A stretch of 64,000 nucleotides of DNA from contig NZ_LUAW01000056.1 of NCBI RefSeq assembly GCF_001605895.1, positions 23,833-87,832 on the forward strand. Direction: 5' to 3'. This document shows, in pieces, positions 9,461 through 18,181 of this stretch (the first letter of the stretch is position 1; each line of letters opens with the position of its first letter). The translations under genes were made by a program, and so were the position numbers. The stretch comes from Acinetobacter pragensis. GTDB lineage: Bacteria > Pseudomonadota > Gammaproteobacteria > Pseudomonadales > Moraxellaceae. The notes beneath the pieces are model-generated. The model did not search any database. It was not told where the DNA came from and worked only from the letters and a program-made list of their open reading frames with translations.

Positions 9461-9488
9461 AGACCAAGATTTACTTGGTCTGATTTTT
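9461..9488 (+). terminator. Intrinsic terminator
   Basis: AGACCAAG / CTTGGTCT, an 8-bp perfect stem with an ATTTA loop followed by GATTTTT. Confidence 0.7.
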
Positions 9489-9625
9489 AATCTTTAATAT
9501 ATGTATTTTAGAAAAAATACTATTTGTACAAATAAAGTCTATAAATTACATATTCATATATTTCTATCTATTCATTGTTGATTATTCTGTTTAAAATTAA
9601 GTAAATAAGCATCATTGGATATCGT

Positions 9626-10849
9626 ATGAATTATCAATTCGATGCATTCATGACCATAGTTGCCGCAGTTGCAGTGCTATTGGTTGGTTATGTATTTGTT
9701 AATAAAGTCAGCATTTTAAAAAAATACAACATTCCCGAACCAGTTGCAGGCGGCCTCGTTGCGGCTGCCATCACATATATATTGTTTAAAAGTTCAAATA
9801 TTACCGTCAACTTTGACACCACAATTCAGCAAATATTCATGCTGATGTTTTTTACTTCTGTTGGTTTGAGCGCGAGTTTGGTTAAGCTTAAAGAAGGCGG
9901 TAAATCTCTGCTGGTATTCTTGGTTTGTGTGGTCATTTTTGTACTGCTGCAAAATGTTGTCGGTATTAGCCTTGCTAAAGCACTCGGTTTAGATCCGCTT
10001 ATTGGTCTAATTACAGGTTCTGTCACTTTAACAGGCGGGCACGGCACGGCAGGGGCATGGGGAATCATTTTTGAGCAGGAGCATGGCGTACAAGGCGCTA
10101 TTGCTTTGGGGATGGCCAGCGCAACTTTTGGCTTGGTCATTGGCGGTATGATGGGCGGGCCAGTTGCTAAGTTTCTCATTCGCCGCTATAAACTGGCTGA
10201 AGAAATATCTCCTGAAACGGGCAGGAATGAAGCGCCGCCGGCATCTCAAACGGCACCGTTTGAGTTCCCGGAAAAGACCCGTTTAATTACGGCCGATGAT
10301 GCTGTAAAAACGATGGGAATGTTCGCCATCTGTATCAGTTTTGCTTATTTCATGACTGCTGTGGCTAAAGGTCAATGGTTTGAATTGCCGACATTTGTAT
10401 GGGCGCTGATGTGCGGTGTGATTCTGCGTAATATTTTAGAACACGGCTTAAAGGTTCAGGTTTTTGAACGCTGTATTGATGTCTTTGGCAATGCATCCTT
10501 GGCGCTGTTTTTAGCGATGGCATTAATGTCATTGCAATTATGGCTGCTGGCGGATTTGGCAGGGCCTTTGGTGATTATCCTGATTGTTCAGACCATATTC
10601 TTGGCGCTCTATTTGTACTTTGTGACCTTCCGCATCATGGGTAAAAATTACGATGCCGCAGTGCTGTGCGCGGGCCAATGCGGTGTTAATTTAGGGGCAA
10701 CACCGACAGCAATCGCTAATATTCAAGCTGTAACCAATACTTATGGGGCATCCCATAAAGCCTTTTTGATTATTCCGCTGACCGGTGCATTTTTTGTGGA
10801 TATTGTGAATGCCTTTGTTATCCAATTTTCAATTGGCATACTGAGTTAA
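9626..10849 (+). CDS. gltS: Sodium/glutamate symporter GltS
   Basis: 407 residues matching GltS of the ESS family (E. coli has 401). It imports glutamate with sodium ions across the inner membrane. About ten hydrophobic segments are seen. The family repeats are present: LKKYNIPEPVAGG after the first helix, LTGSVTLTGGHGTAGAW in the first re-entrant loop, and GQCGVNLGATPTAIAN in the second. The central cytoplasmic loop carries the usual variable stretch. The gene is monocistronic with its own terminator. The start at 9626 gives the conserved N-terminus, though its ribosome site is weak. Confidence 0.95.
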   Translation: MNYQFDAFMTIVAAVAVLLVGYVFVNKVSILKKYNIPEPVAGGLVAAAITYILFKSSNITVNFDTTIQQIFMLMFFTSVGLSASLVKLKEGGKSLLVFLVCVVIFVLLQNVVGISLAKALGLDPLIGLITGSVTLTGGHGTAGAWGIIFEQEHGVQGAIALGMASATFGLVIGGMMGGPVAKFLIRRYKLAEEISPETGRNEAPPASQTAPFEFPEKTRLITADDAVKTMGMFAICISFAYFMTAVAKGQWFELPTFVWALMCGVILRNILEHGLKVQVFERCIDVFGNASLALFLAMALMSLQLWLLADLAGPLVIILIVQTIFLALYLYFVTFRIMGKNYDAAVLCAGQCGVNLGATPTAIANIQAVTNTYGASHKAFLIIPLTGAFFVDIVNAFVIQFSIGILS

Positions 10850-10874
10850 TGTTAATTGATCAGTAGATCAAGAG

Positions 10875-10897
10875 AAGCGCCTTAGGGCGCTTTTTTT
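10875..10897 (+). terminator. gltS terminator
   Basis: AAGCGCC / GGCGCTT, a 7-bp stem with a TTAG loop and a seven-T tail, 25 bases after the gltS stop. Confidence 0.85.
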
Positions 10898-10972
10898 ATT
10901 CGTAAAAATATTTTGCAATTCAAGTGACTAAAAACGGCAGTAGCCACCATTTTAAGTAAATCGTGAAATGAC

Positions 10973-10978
10973 TATAAT
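10973..10978 (+). promoter_or_regulatory. Candidate -10 box for the Sel1-repeat gene
   Basis: A perfect TATAAT lies 31 bases before the ATG at 11010. The -35 region upstream is poor (TTTTAA near 10950), so only the -10 is supported. Confidence 0.4.
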
Positions 10979-11009
10979 GCCCAAAATTTCAACATAATGA
11001 TAAATCACA

Positions 11010-11837
11010 ATGATTAAAAACTTTTTACTGATGCTGAGTATTAGTGCATTTTCCGCAAATCTTTATGCTGCGGAATATTCTAAAGAATTGATTGCAAGCG
11101 CTCAAAAGGGTAATGCTCAGGCGCAATATGAACTGGGACAATTGATTTACCACGGCAAAGGCACTGCTAAGGATAAAAATACCGGTTTTGCTTGGATGCT
11201 TGAGTCTGCTGAAAAAGGCTATGAACCTGCACAAGTCAGTGTAGGTGAATCCTATTATTGGGGGATTGGTACAATAAAAGATAAGTTTAAAGCGGTGGAA
11301 TGGTATCAAAAAGCCAGTGCGCAAAAATCTGTAAACGGTATTTATCTTTTATCTCAAGCTTATGCAAAGGGCAGCGGCGTACAGCAGAATATAGCTAAAG
11401 GTAATCAATTGCGCCTGCAGGCTGCAGAATTAGGCTATGTCCCAGCAATGATTGATTTAGCGCAGGCATACAATACGGGTCAAAGTGAAAGCAACACTGT
11501 TAAAGATTTAAAAAAATCATTTTATTGCTATGAAAAAGCTGCAGATACAGGCGATCGGGATGCAATGCTGAATCTAGGCGTGATGTATGAAGAAGGCGAT
11601 GGCACGGCTCAAGACAATACCAAAGCACTTAAATATTATTTGGCGGCAGCTCAAAAAGGCGAATCTTTGGCTCAATTTAATATTTGCCGATTCTATTTTT
11701 ATGGTACACATCCTTTAAAGCGGGATTTTACGAGCGCATTTAAGTGGTGCAGCGCATCAGCTCAGCAAGATGAATATTATAACAAATTGTTCCTTGGCCG
11801 TATGTATGCACAGGGTTTAGGCGTAAAAAAAGATTAG
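11010..11837 (+). CDS. Secreted Sel1-repeat protein, ended early by an in-frame amber codon
   Basis: 275 residues with a signal peptide (IKNFLLMLSISAFSANLYA, cleavage near residue 20). About seven tandem Sel1/TPR-like repeats follow, each with the A...LG..Y..G.G...D...A..WY..AA pattern. Such periplasmic solenoids act as protein-interaction scaffolds. The frame stops at TAG (11835-11837) in the middle of a repeat, just after GLGVKKD. It then continues in frame for 24 more codons (AMAVKWYKQ...) to a second TAG at 11910-11912. The lost residue is where these repeats usually have Tyr, so a one-base nonsense change is the simplest reading. The full-length form would be 300 residues. Confidence 0.8.
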   Translation: MIKNFLLMLSISAFSANLYAAEYSKELIASAQKGNAQAQYELGQLIYHGKGTAKDKNTGFAWMLESAEKGYEPAQVSVGESYYWGIGTIKDKFKAVEWYQKASAQKSVNGIYLLSQAYAKGSGVQQNIAKGNQLRLQAAELGYVPAMIDLAQAYNTGQSESNTVKDLKKSFYCYEKAADTGDRDAMLNLGVMYEEGDGTAQDNTKALKYYLAAAQKGESLAQFNICRFYFYGTHPLKRDFTSAFKWCSASAQQDEYYNKLFLGRMYAQGLGVKKD

Positions 11838-12195
11838 GCCATGGCGGTTAAATGGTACAAGCAAGTAAGTGATGAAGATGAAGCGGCAGAATTTTTAGCA
11901 TCTGCTAAATAGATATCACACAGCATTATAGCTGTTTCAGCGTGGAGTTTTAGGCTAAGCAATTGGCGTAACACTTCATATAGGAATTAGCTTGCCGATT
12001 AACCGGCAGACAATAAAAAGCCCCATGGTTAGGGGCTAGTCGTATGCACATCTAAGGCACATACTGTAAGAGGCTCATCTCATACTAAGTGTATTAGAAC
12101 ATAGATTGCATTAAATGAATAAGAAAATTTGCAATTAAAAAATGCTTTGAAAGCAGATAATGAAGAAATAATGCAGATTGGATTTATTATTGTTT

Positions 12196-12214
12196 GCAAA
12201 TGATAATTATTTGC
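12196..12214. promoter_or_regulatory. Fur box upstream of the siderophore receptor
   Basis: The 19 bases GCAAATGATAATTATTTGC form a near-perfect palindrome. They match 14 of 19 positions of the classical Fur consensus (GATAATGATAATCATTATC). The position, about 180 bases before the receptor start, suits iron-dependent repression of the promoter. Confidence 0.75.
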
Positions 12215-12262
12215 ATTATTTTACCTACCTAATGATACAGGATGTAAAGCTTTATGATAGGC

Positions 12263-12312
12263 AATTATGTCAAGTCGTCTGATTAAGTAACTTAAGACTT
12301 GATGACATAATT
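12263..12312 (+). promoter_or_regulatory. Long imperfect stem-loop in the receptor leader region
   Basis: AATTATGTC (12263-12271) pairs with GACATAATT (12304-12312), AAGTC (12272-12276) with GACTT (12296-12300), and TTAAG (12283-12287) with CTTAA (12291-12295) around a TAA loop. A three-base bulge (GAT) lies on the right side and GTCTGA on the left. There is no T tract, so it is not a terminator. It may be a protein site or an RNA structure in the 5' leader. Confidence 0.45.
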
Positions 12313-12396
12313 TCTGCTGCACTTTAAACAAGGTGGTGAGAGTACCGATTCTACTTCAACTTTACATTCAGCTCTCGAAATTTTAAGGCTGAATAT

Positions 12397-14544
12397 ATGA
12401 TGAATATGCATTTTGAAAACTTCCCTACCACTTTTACACAAAAAGCTTTAACTTTGGCTGTGCAAATTGCGTTGCTGTCAGGGCTTACTCAAACAGCATT
12501 TGCTGCGTCTCCAATGAAAGAAACGACTCAGCAGCTGGAGACCATTTTAGTAGAAGTAGACGATGCCTCAAGTAGCGAGCAGGCTGGCGGTTATAGCTAT
12601 AAGCAGGCCAAAACAGCCACAAAACTGAATTTGATTTTGCGTGATACCCCGCAAAATGTGAAGGTATATACTGAAGAATATCTGGAAGACCGCAATATCC
12701 AGTCCTTTCAATCTTTAATGAAGAATATTACCGGGGTGACAGTATCCCGTACAGATGAAAGGCAGACTAACTATGCACGCGGTTTTTCGGTGGATTATTA
12801 TTTAATTGACGGTATTCCGACTACGACCAATATTGCTGAAGGTGATTTGGACATCAGCATATTTGATCGAGTAGAAGTGGTAAAAGGCGCAAATGGTTTA
12901 ATGACGGGTGCTGGCAATCCCGCTATGGGTTTAAACTTGATACGCAAACATGCAGATTCTAAAGAGCTGACGGGGAAGATTGAAGCCTCGGCAGGATCAT
13001 GGAATAGCTACGCCAGTTCAGCTGATATTTCATCGGGTTTAAATGCTGATGGTTCATTGCGCGGGCGCATTTATGTCAAGCATTCAGATGAAGATTCATT
13101 TATGAATGGCTATGAAAAAACACGCAATGTTGCTTATGCTGCTTTAGATTATGATTTGACAGATAAAACCAGTTTGTCGCTGGCAGCAGCATATCAGGAA
13201 TTAGACCGCAGCGGTATTCGCTGGGGCGGACTGCCGGCTTTCTATGCTGATGGCACGCAAACTCATTTCGACAGAGACTTAACAGTCAGTTCAGATTGGA
13301 CATACTGGAATATAAATACAACAGCGCTATTTGCCTCTTTAAAGCAGCAGTTGTGGAATGATGCAGCATTGAATGTCGCCTATTCTTACCGTAAGGATGA
13401 TAAAGAAACAGCATTGCTGTATTACGGGGGGAAGGTTGTTAAAGAAACTGGCCTAAGCGCTATTCAGGCAGATACATACTCCAGTGATACTGCCACAGAA
13501 GAAAATAATATTGATGTCTATGTCAATATTCCATTTCAAATTGGCGGCATGGCGCAAGAAGTTGTGATGGGCGGTTCATGGAATAAAAATGAACTGCTGT
13601 ACAGTTATAGCGGCAAGCCAAAAATAGATAATTATATTTTAGACTTTAATCGTTTGCAGACGCATTTGGTTGGCGGTATTTCAAATCCGACAGTGGGCAG
13701 CACCAATACCACAGAACAGTCTGGTTTTTATGCATCAGGCAAGTTTCAGCTTATGGATGACGTAAAACTGGTTGCTGGGGCGCGTTTTTCGAACTGGAAA
13801 TATATAGTGGAAGGCGGTAAAACCAATCGCGAATTTAATGATCAGTTCACGCCATATGTTGGTTTAATTTATGATTTTTTACCGGATCATTCTTGGTATG
13901 CAAGTTATACGGAAATTTTTAAGCCGCAGGATAAAAAAACCGCAGATGGAAATTATCTTGACCCGATTATCGGTAAAAATTATGAAACTGGTGTTAAAAG
14001 TGAGTTTTTAGATGGCCGTTTAAATACGACTGCAGCAATATTCCGTATAGAACAGGATAATGCTGCTGAAAAAATAGATGGCAGCTTTGTACAGGGAACG
14101 ACAGAGCAGGCATACCGGGCTGTTAATGGTGTGGTGAGTAAGGGTGTGGAATTTGAAGCAGATGGTCAAATCACGGATCAATGGTCAGTGAATTTGGGTA
14201 TTGCAAATTTTGAGGCTAGAGATCAGGCCAACAAGAAAGTTAATTTAGATAATGCAAGGACGTCAGCGAATCTATTTACAAAGTATGCACTTAATAGCTG
14301 GAGCTTAGGTGCAGGTCTAAATTACCGCAGCAAGATCAAAAACATTGACGGTGTAAACCCGATTCAGCAAGATGCCGTGATTCTGGTCAATGCAATGGCA
14401 GCGTATCAGGTTGATGCAAATATTAAACTGCAACTGAATTTAGACAATTTACTGGATGAAGAATATTATGACGGTATTGGGGCTAACCGCATGAATTATG
14501 CAGAGCCAAGAAAAGCGACATTCTCCGTCAAATATCAGTTCTAA
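12397..14544 (+). CDS. TonB-dependent ferric-siderophore receptor
   Basis: 715 residues. A signal peptide ends near TQTAFA (residue ~36). A short TonB-box-like stretch (ETILVEVDD) and a plug domain follow, with DTPQNVKVYTEEYLEDRNI, the YLIDGIPT motif and VEVVKGANGLMTGAGNPAMGL. A 22-strand-type beta barrel then ends in a C-terminal Phe (KATFSVKYQF), as outer-membrane proteins require. The plug resembles the FhuE/FpvA group, which takes up hydroxamate-type siderophores using energy from TonB-ExbBD. The ligand cannot be read from sequence. An upstream Fur box predicts induction under iron starvation. An AAGG ribosome site precedes the ATG. No biosynthesis genes are adjacent, which suggests xenosiderophore use. 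Confidence 0.93.
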   Translation: MMNMHFENFPTTFTQKALTLAVQIALLSGLTQTAFAASPMKETTQQLETILVEVDDASSSEQAGGYSYKQAKTATKLNLILRDTPQNVKVYTEEYLEDRNIQSFQSLMKNITGVTVSRTDERQTNYARGFSVDYYLIDGIPTTTNIAEGDLDISIFDRVEVVKGANGLMTGAGNPAMGLNLIRKHADSKELTGKIEASAGSWNSYASSADISSGLNADGSLRGRIYVKHSDEDSFMNGYEKTRNVAYAALDYDLTDKTSLSLAAAYQELDRSGIRWGGLPAFYADGTQTHFDRDLTVSSDWTYWNINTTALFASLKQQLWNDAALNVAYSYRKDDKETALLYYGGKVVKETGLSAIQADTYSSDTATEENNIDVYVNIPFQIGGMAQEVVMGGSWNKNELLYSYSGKPKIDNYILDFNRLQTHLVGGISNPTVGSTNTTEQSGFYASGKFQLMDDVKLVAGARFSNWKYIVEGGKTNREFNDQFTPYVGLIYDFLPDHSWYASYTEIFKPQDKKTADGNYLDPIIGKNYETGVKSEFLDGRLNTTAAIFRIEQDNAAEKIDGSFVQGTTEQAYRAVNGVVSKGVEFEADGQITDQWSVNLGIANFEARDQANKKVNLDNARTSANLFTKYALNSWSLGAGLNYRSKIKNIDGVNPIQQDAVILVNAMAAYQVDANIKLQLNLDNLLDEEYYDGIGANRMNYAEPRKATFSVKYQF

Positions 14545-14603
14545 GGCGCAAAGATATACTTGACTGTTTACAAATAGATGAATTATGCAGTGTGCAAAAC
14601 AGC

Positions 14604-14632
14604 AACGTCCGGTCATTGGTATACCGGACGTT
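14604..14632. repeat. Perfect 10-bp inverted repeat between convergent genes
   Basis: AACGTCCGGT / ACCGGACGTT with a 9-base spacer. No T tract follows on either strand. It may be a weak bidirectional or Rho-assisted transcript end for the receptor and the Lrp-type gene. Confidence 0.5.
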
Positions 14633-14679
14633 CCGTCTGATTAAAATTAGAGTAAATTTCATTTGAACTTGCTGAATGA

Positions 14680-15165
14680 TTATTCAATCATCATTAAGTC
14701 TGCATTGTTGGCCAGTTTCAGCGGGCGCAAGGCAAAAATGGATCGAGTATGGCGCACGCCTTTCATTTTGTATAGATTTTTACGTAAAAAGCGTTCGTAA
14801 TGTTCTGAATTTTTGACGGCGACTTTGACCAAATAATCATAGTCGCCTGTTACCAAATGCGCCTCAATGACTTCAGGCATGTTTGCGAGCGCTTCACTGA
14901 ATTGATCTAGAATTTCATCATCATGCCGTTCTAAAGTAATTTCAATAAAGAACAATTCATTGATGCCAATGGCTTTGGCATTAATATTGGCGGTATAGCC
15001 TTCAATGATATTTAGAGACTCTAGTCGCTTAAGCCGCGTCCAGCATGGTGATGAAGACAGGCCGACTTTTTCAGCCAATTGAGTAACGGTTAAACGTCCA
15101 TCAAGCCGCAGCTCTGAAAGAATGCGGCGGTCAATTTTATCTAAGCTGTATTTATTTTCGCTCAT
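14680..15165 (-). CDS. Lrp/AsnC family transcriptional regulator
   Basis: 161 residues. The N-terminal helix-turn-helix (residues ~8-60, LDKIDRRILSELRLDGRLTVTQLAEKVGLS) is followed by an AsnC_trans_reg/RAM effector domain (VTGDYDYLVKVAV motif near residue 105). It binds DNA as dimers or octamers and responds to amino acids. The sequence SSSPCWTRLKRLE is typical of the Lrp/BkdR branch. No target gene is obvious: its divergent neighbourhood is empty and the downstream gene is the convergent receptor. Confidence 0.9.
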   Translation of the reverse strand: MSENKYSLDKIDRRILSELRLDGRLTVTQLAEKVGLSSSPCWTRLKRLESLNIIEGYTANINAKAIGINELFFIEITLERHDDEILDQFSEALANMPEVIEAHLVTGDYDYLVKVAVKNSEHYERFLRKNLYKMKGVRHTRSIFALRPLKLANNADLMMIE

Positions 15166-15525
15166 AAAACAGTCTGCAAATGAATCTTCTGAATTATGGC
15201 TATTTATAGCATATCTATTCTGTAAAGGTGTGTATTATTCAAATAATCAGTAAATACATATTGGCGTTTGCCGCTAATATAAACTCAATGCTCTGAGTGA
15301 GTTAGGTCGCTTGCTGGAGTTACGGTACACTCAGTAGATTGCGCAGGGGTACTGTAAAGCTGCTGGGTGTATTTTATTTTGAATGGTGCGCGGAAAATAA
15401 AAAATCCATGAAAAAAACCGCCTAACCGGATTACGAGCAAGGCGGAAAAGGGCAAATTCATCAGTGTTCAATGTCACTGTTGAATTTGATATAGCAGGGA
15501 TCATTTAATCATTTGCAGAGTCGTT
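15166..15525. other. Intergenic region, 360 bases
   Basis: No credible ORF. It holds the upstream region of the Lrp-type gene on the right of 15165 and the minus-strand terminator of the hydrolase at 15411-15446. No other structure was recognised. Confidence 0.6.
15411..15446 (-). terminator. Intrinsic terminator of the hydrolase gene
   Basis: Read on the minus strand: CCGCCT, a 16-base loop, AGGCGG, then seven T residues, about 80 bases after the hydrolase stop. Confidence 0.7.
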
Positions 15526-16386
15526 TTATGCACTCAGCTGCTGTTCAATGACAGGCCATAAGTTTTGATGAGATTTTTTAAACATCAGCATATGGCCAAT
15601 ACCTTTGTGTCCATATTGGGACGGCTTCAGCTCAATCATTTCTGTCGTTGCATTTGGGTACAGCCGGAGTAAATCCTTCACATTGGCGCGTGTAGCAATT
15701 TCATCATCAGATGACCATAAGGCGGTTATGGGCGCCTGAATGTTTTGATGAAAGTCATCATGTACCGTTTTGCCAATTGCGTTCATGACATAACCCGGTT
15801 TGCTGCAAAATTGAGCCCATTCACGTGCAACATCTTTTGGCAGGTTTTCACCCATGCCAATGGCATTGGTTGGCCCATAACCTAAGGTATAGCGTGCAAT
15901 TGGGAAAATAGCTTTGAACATGAGCGGTGCAAGCAATTTGGTTCTGCCTTTTAAACCCTTAACATGGCCTGTAGAGCCGGAAACAGCCACCACTTTAGCA
16001 ACTTTTTCATAATTCGGCACAATACCCAGCAACTGTCCGCCAGCGCTATGCCCAAGAAGAATGACTTTCTCTGCATTGGTTTTTTGCAGCAGTGTATCAA
16101 CTGCTGCCGGGATGTCCAATTGGCCCCATTGCACAATACTGGCGGTAGATTTGCTTAATTGCCCGTGCAGAGAGTCACCAATGCCACGGAAATCAAAGAC
16201 TAAAACATCATATCCTTGTTCACACAGCCAGCTGGCAAAGCTGCCGTAAAACTGTTTGGTGATGCCTGTTGCAGGGCAGATTAAAATGGGATAGCTGTGT
16301 TTTTGTTCTGTTTGAGCCGGGTACAACCGTGCACTTAGGCTGTAGCCATCTTTACAGGTGATATTAAATGCTTCAAATTGAGACAT
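15526..16386 (-). CDS. Alpha/beta hydrolase
   Basis: 286 residues of the serine alpha/beta hydrolase fold. The nucleophile elbow is GHSAGG with Ser114. The likely acid is in SSDDEIA and the His in GHKGIGHM near the C-terminus. An ICPATGITKQFYGSFASWL stretch supplies the oxyanion region, and DFRGIGDS follows strand 4. There is no signal peptide, so it is cytoplasmic. The substrate is unknown; a lipase, esterase or acyltransferase role is possible. It is a single-gene unit with its own terminator. Confidence 0.85.
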   Translation of the reverse strand: MSQFEAFNITCKDGYSLSARLYPAQTEQKHSYPILICPATGITKQFYGSFASWLCEQGYDVLVFDFRGIGDSLHGQLSKSTASIVQWGQLDIPAAVDTLLQKTNAEKVILLGHSAGGQLLGIVPNYEKVAKVVAVSGSTGHVKGLKGRTKLLAPLMFKAIFPIARYTLGYGPTNAIGMGENLPKDVAREWAQFCSKPGYVMNAIGKTVHDDFHQNIQAPITALWSSDDEIATRANVKDLLRLYPNATTEMIELKPSQYGHKGIGHMLMFKKSHQNLWPVIEQQLSA

Positions 16387-16531
16387 ATTTTAACTTCATG
16401 GCTATATCTGTTGAGTTTACTTTACACGAGTTCCATAAAGAAACTTGATTAAACCGTGACTTAAAAGTCAACACTGAGGCAAGTTTTACCGCTATGAATA
16501 ATCCCAAAGTTTAGAAACAAGGAAATAGGAA

Positions 16532-16996
16532 ATGGATGTTGAGCATTTGGATGCAGCTGTACGCTGGGCAATTGTATTTAGCGGTGTGTTTTTATGGACA
16601 GGCATGTTGACCGGTGTATGGAAATACTGGCAAATCCGCAGTACACCGCAAGCGAGGGCGCATTATTATGTCGATATCGCTCACCGGAGCAGTTTGCTTT
16701 ATGCGCCAGCTTCCTTAATTTTAGCTGTACTGGCATATTTTTCTGTTTTTTCAGCCAAGGTAAATTTAATTTGCGTACTGATCAATTTGGTTTTTTTCAG
16801 CTTTTCAATTTTAAGCTATATATTGCACGGTTTCCTCAAAGACACCTCAAATCAGTTTAAGAAACCGCATCAGCTGGGTGCAAAGATGACATTGCCCAGC
16901 GGGTTAATGAGTTTGGCGATGTTTGCATTGATCGCCGGCGAGCTGGGCGCTACCGGTGCGCTGCTGCTGGGCAGCGGCCTTAAGCTTTTATCTTAG
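16532..16996 (+). CDS. Four-helix inner-membrane protein, unknown function
   Basis: 154 residues with four hydrophobic segments (about 12-32, 55-72, 76-98 and 122-150). A cytoplasmic-looking polar stretch (KDTSNQFKKPHQLG) lies between helices 3 and 4. A CAAGGAAATAGGA ribosome site precedes the ATG. No known transporter motif is visible. It stands alone, divergent from the hydrolase. The family was not recognised. Confidence 0.7.
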   Translation: MDVEHLDAAVRWAIVFSGVFLWTGMLTGVWKYWQIRSTPQARAHYYVDIAHRSSLLYAPASLILAVLAYFSVFSAKVNLICVLINLVFFSFSILSYILHGFLKDTSNQFKKPHQLGAKMTLPSGLMSLAMFALIAGELGATGALLLGSGLKLLS

Positions 16997-17362
16997 CTTG
17001 TTCTTGTGTAAATCGCGTTGTTTAGGCCATTAAGTATGTTTTAGATCATTTAAATGTGAAATGCGTTGTAACTTGGTGCTGTTTTTCTGATGATGGCTTT
17101 AATGCAAAATATTCGACAAGCAGCTTTGTAAAAATGAGTAATCTTAAAATCGTTTTATCTCAATAAGCTGGTTTTGTTGTTTTATGAAGAAAGCGCACGA
17201 ATAGAGAATAGAAAAAGTTACGAGGTTTTAACTTTAGAGAAGATTGTTGATGTTTATGATTAGAGAAGAGCGGCATGCATAAAGAGAGGGTATTGGACAA
17301 AGCAGGAAGCTTGAAGGGGAGTGGCTTTTTTTTAGATGGATGACGAATCATCCATCTTCGCA
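16997..17362. other. Intergenic region with a UUCG-capped hairpin
   Basis: 366 bases without a convincing gene; a 67-codon minus-strand frame here has no ribosome site and poor composition. The only structure seen is the inverted repeat at 17334-17357. Confidence 0.6.
17334..17357 (-). repeat. 10-bp hairpin with TTCG loop just after a small gene
   Basis: On the minus strand AGATGGATGA / TCATCCATCT with a TTCG tetraloop, starting six bases after the stop of the 80-residue gene. It is followed by eight A residues rather than T, so it is not a classical terminator. It may stabilise the mRNA 3' end. Confidence 0.5.
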
Positions 17363-17605
17363 TTATTCTAAATAATCAGAGCATTTATGTTTGCGGTATT
17401 TTTGGTCGACCACCGCCCATAAATAAAAGGCGAATGAGACAATGACCGCATAGCCAAAGTATTCAAGTCTTAAGTTTCCTTGCATTAAGCCTTGAATCAA
17501 TAACGTCAGCATCAGCGCAATAGTGGTGCTTAAAAAGGTCACCATATTTTTATTGGCTTTCAGAGCGTTAATGAATAATTCTTTATTGAAATGTACTGAT
17601 AACAT
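17363..17605 (-). CDS. Small membrane protein (80 aa)
   Basis: 80 residues with two hydrophobic segments (about 22-42 and 50-68) and short charged ends. The ATG at 17605 is chosen because an AGGAGG ribosome site sits seven bases before it. The in-frame GTG at 17611 would be almost on top of that site. No family is recognised. The strong ribosome site supports real translation. A UUCG hairpin follows the stop. Confidence 0.65.
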   Translation of the reverse strand: MLSVHFNKELFINALKANKNMVTFLSTTIALMLTLLIQGLMQGNLRLEYFGYAVIVSFAFYLWAVVDQKYRKHKCSDYLE

Positions 17606-18181
17606 CTCCACCCCTCCTTTTGTTGTTTTTTACTAAAACTTGATTGTTTTAGTAAGATATACATTTACTTTGTACTGCTTATTTCAAAGCATTTCAATAG
17701 CAAATGTCACGATTTTGTCATATATCTATGGTAGATCATTCAATATAGATAATACCTCTATCAATATCTGAAATATTGCATATGTAGAAATTGAAATATA
17801 CGGTTCAAATAAAAAACATGCAATCATTCAGCTATATAATAGAAAGCAATATATATACCAAGCACATAGATACGCAGAACAGAAAATTATATAAGCTATT
17901 TATGCAGGAAAAATGGATAAAATGTAAGCATTGATTAGACTAAAGTAGTTGAATTTTAATTATTTTAAATAGATGTAGTAAATCAATATAAGTTGTAACT
18001 ATTTGTTTTTTTTGCTCGATTAAACAATCATGCTGTTTTTGAAGACATCTGGAAATGCGCTTAATTGGGACAGTGAGACAAATAAAAGCATATTTGGGTA
18101 AAACATGCCAATTATCGGTCATTTTATAAAATCTTCATTTGGGTAAAAATCAGATTTTGTCGTTCGAACTAGTGTAGAAGT
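17606..18181. other. AT-rich gene-free region, 576 bases
   Basis: It contains the promoter region of the small membrane protein at one end and the 3' side of brnQ at the other. A 60-codon minus-strand frame (17940-18122) lacks a ribosome site and was rejected. No repeat or RNA gene was recognised. Confidence 0.55.

Larger units (their letters stand above)
11913..12396. other. Gene-free regulatory region before the TonB receptor
   Basis: 484 bases without a credible gene. It holds a small GC-rich hairpin (AGCCCC / GGGGCT, 12019-12037) with a T-rich tail only on the minus strand, a Fur box at 12196-12214 and a long imperfect stem-loop at 12263-12312. The rest is unremarkable and AT-rich. Confidence 0.7.

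Noticed and set aside
12019-12037. AGCCCC / GGGGCT hairpin taken as the terminator of the Sel1 gene
   Set aside because: The T tract is only on the minus strand, where no gene is seen upstream, so it cannot be assigned to the Sel1 gene.
17160-17363. 67-codon minus-strand frame downstream of the 80-residue membrane protein
   Set aside because: No ribosome site, odd composition rich in Lys, Pro and His, and it runs through the UUCG hairpin.
17940-18122. 60-codon minus-strand frame in the gap before brnQ
   Set aside because: No ribosome site, no recognisable pattern and AT-rich DNA in which such frames arise by chance.
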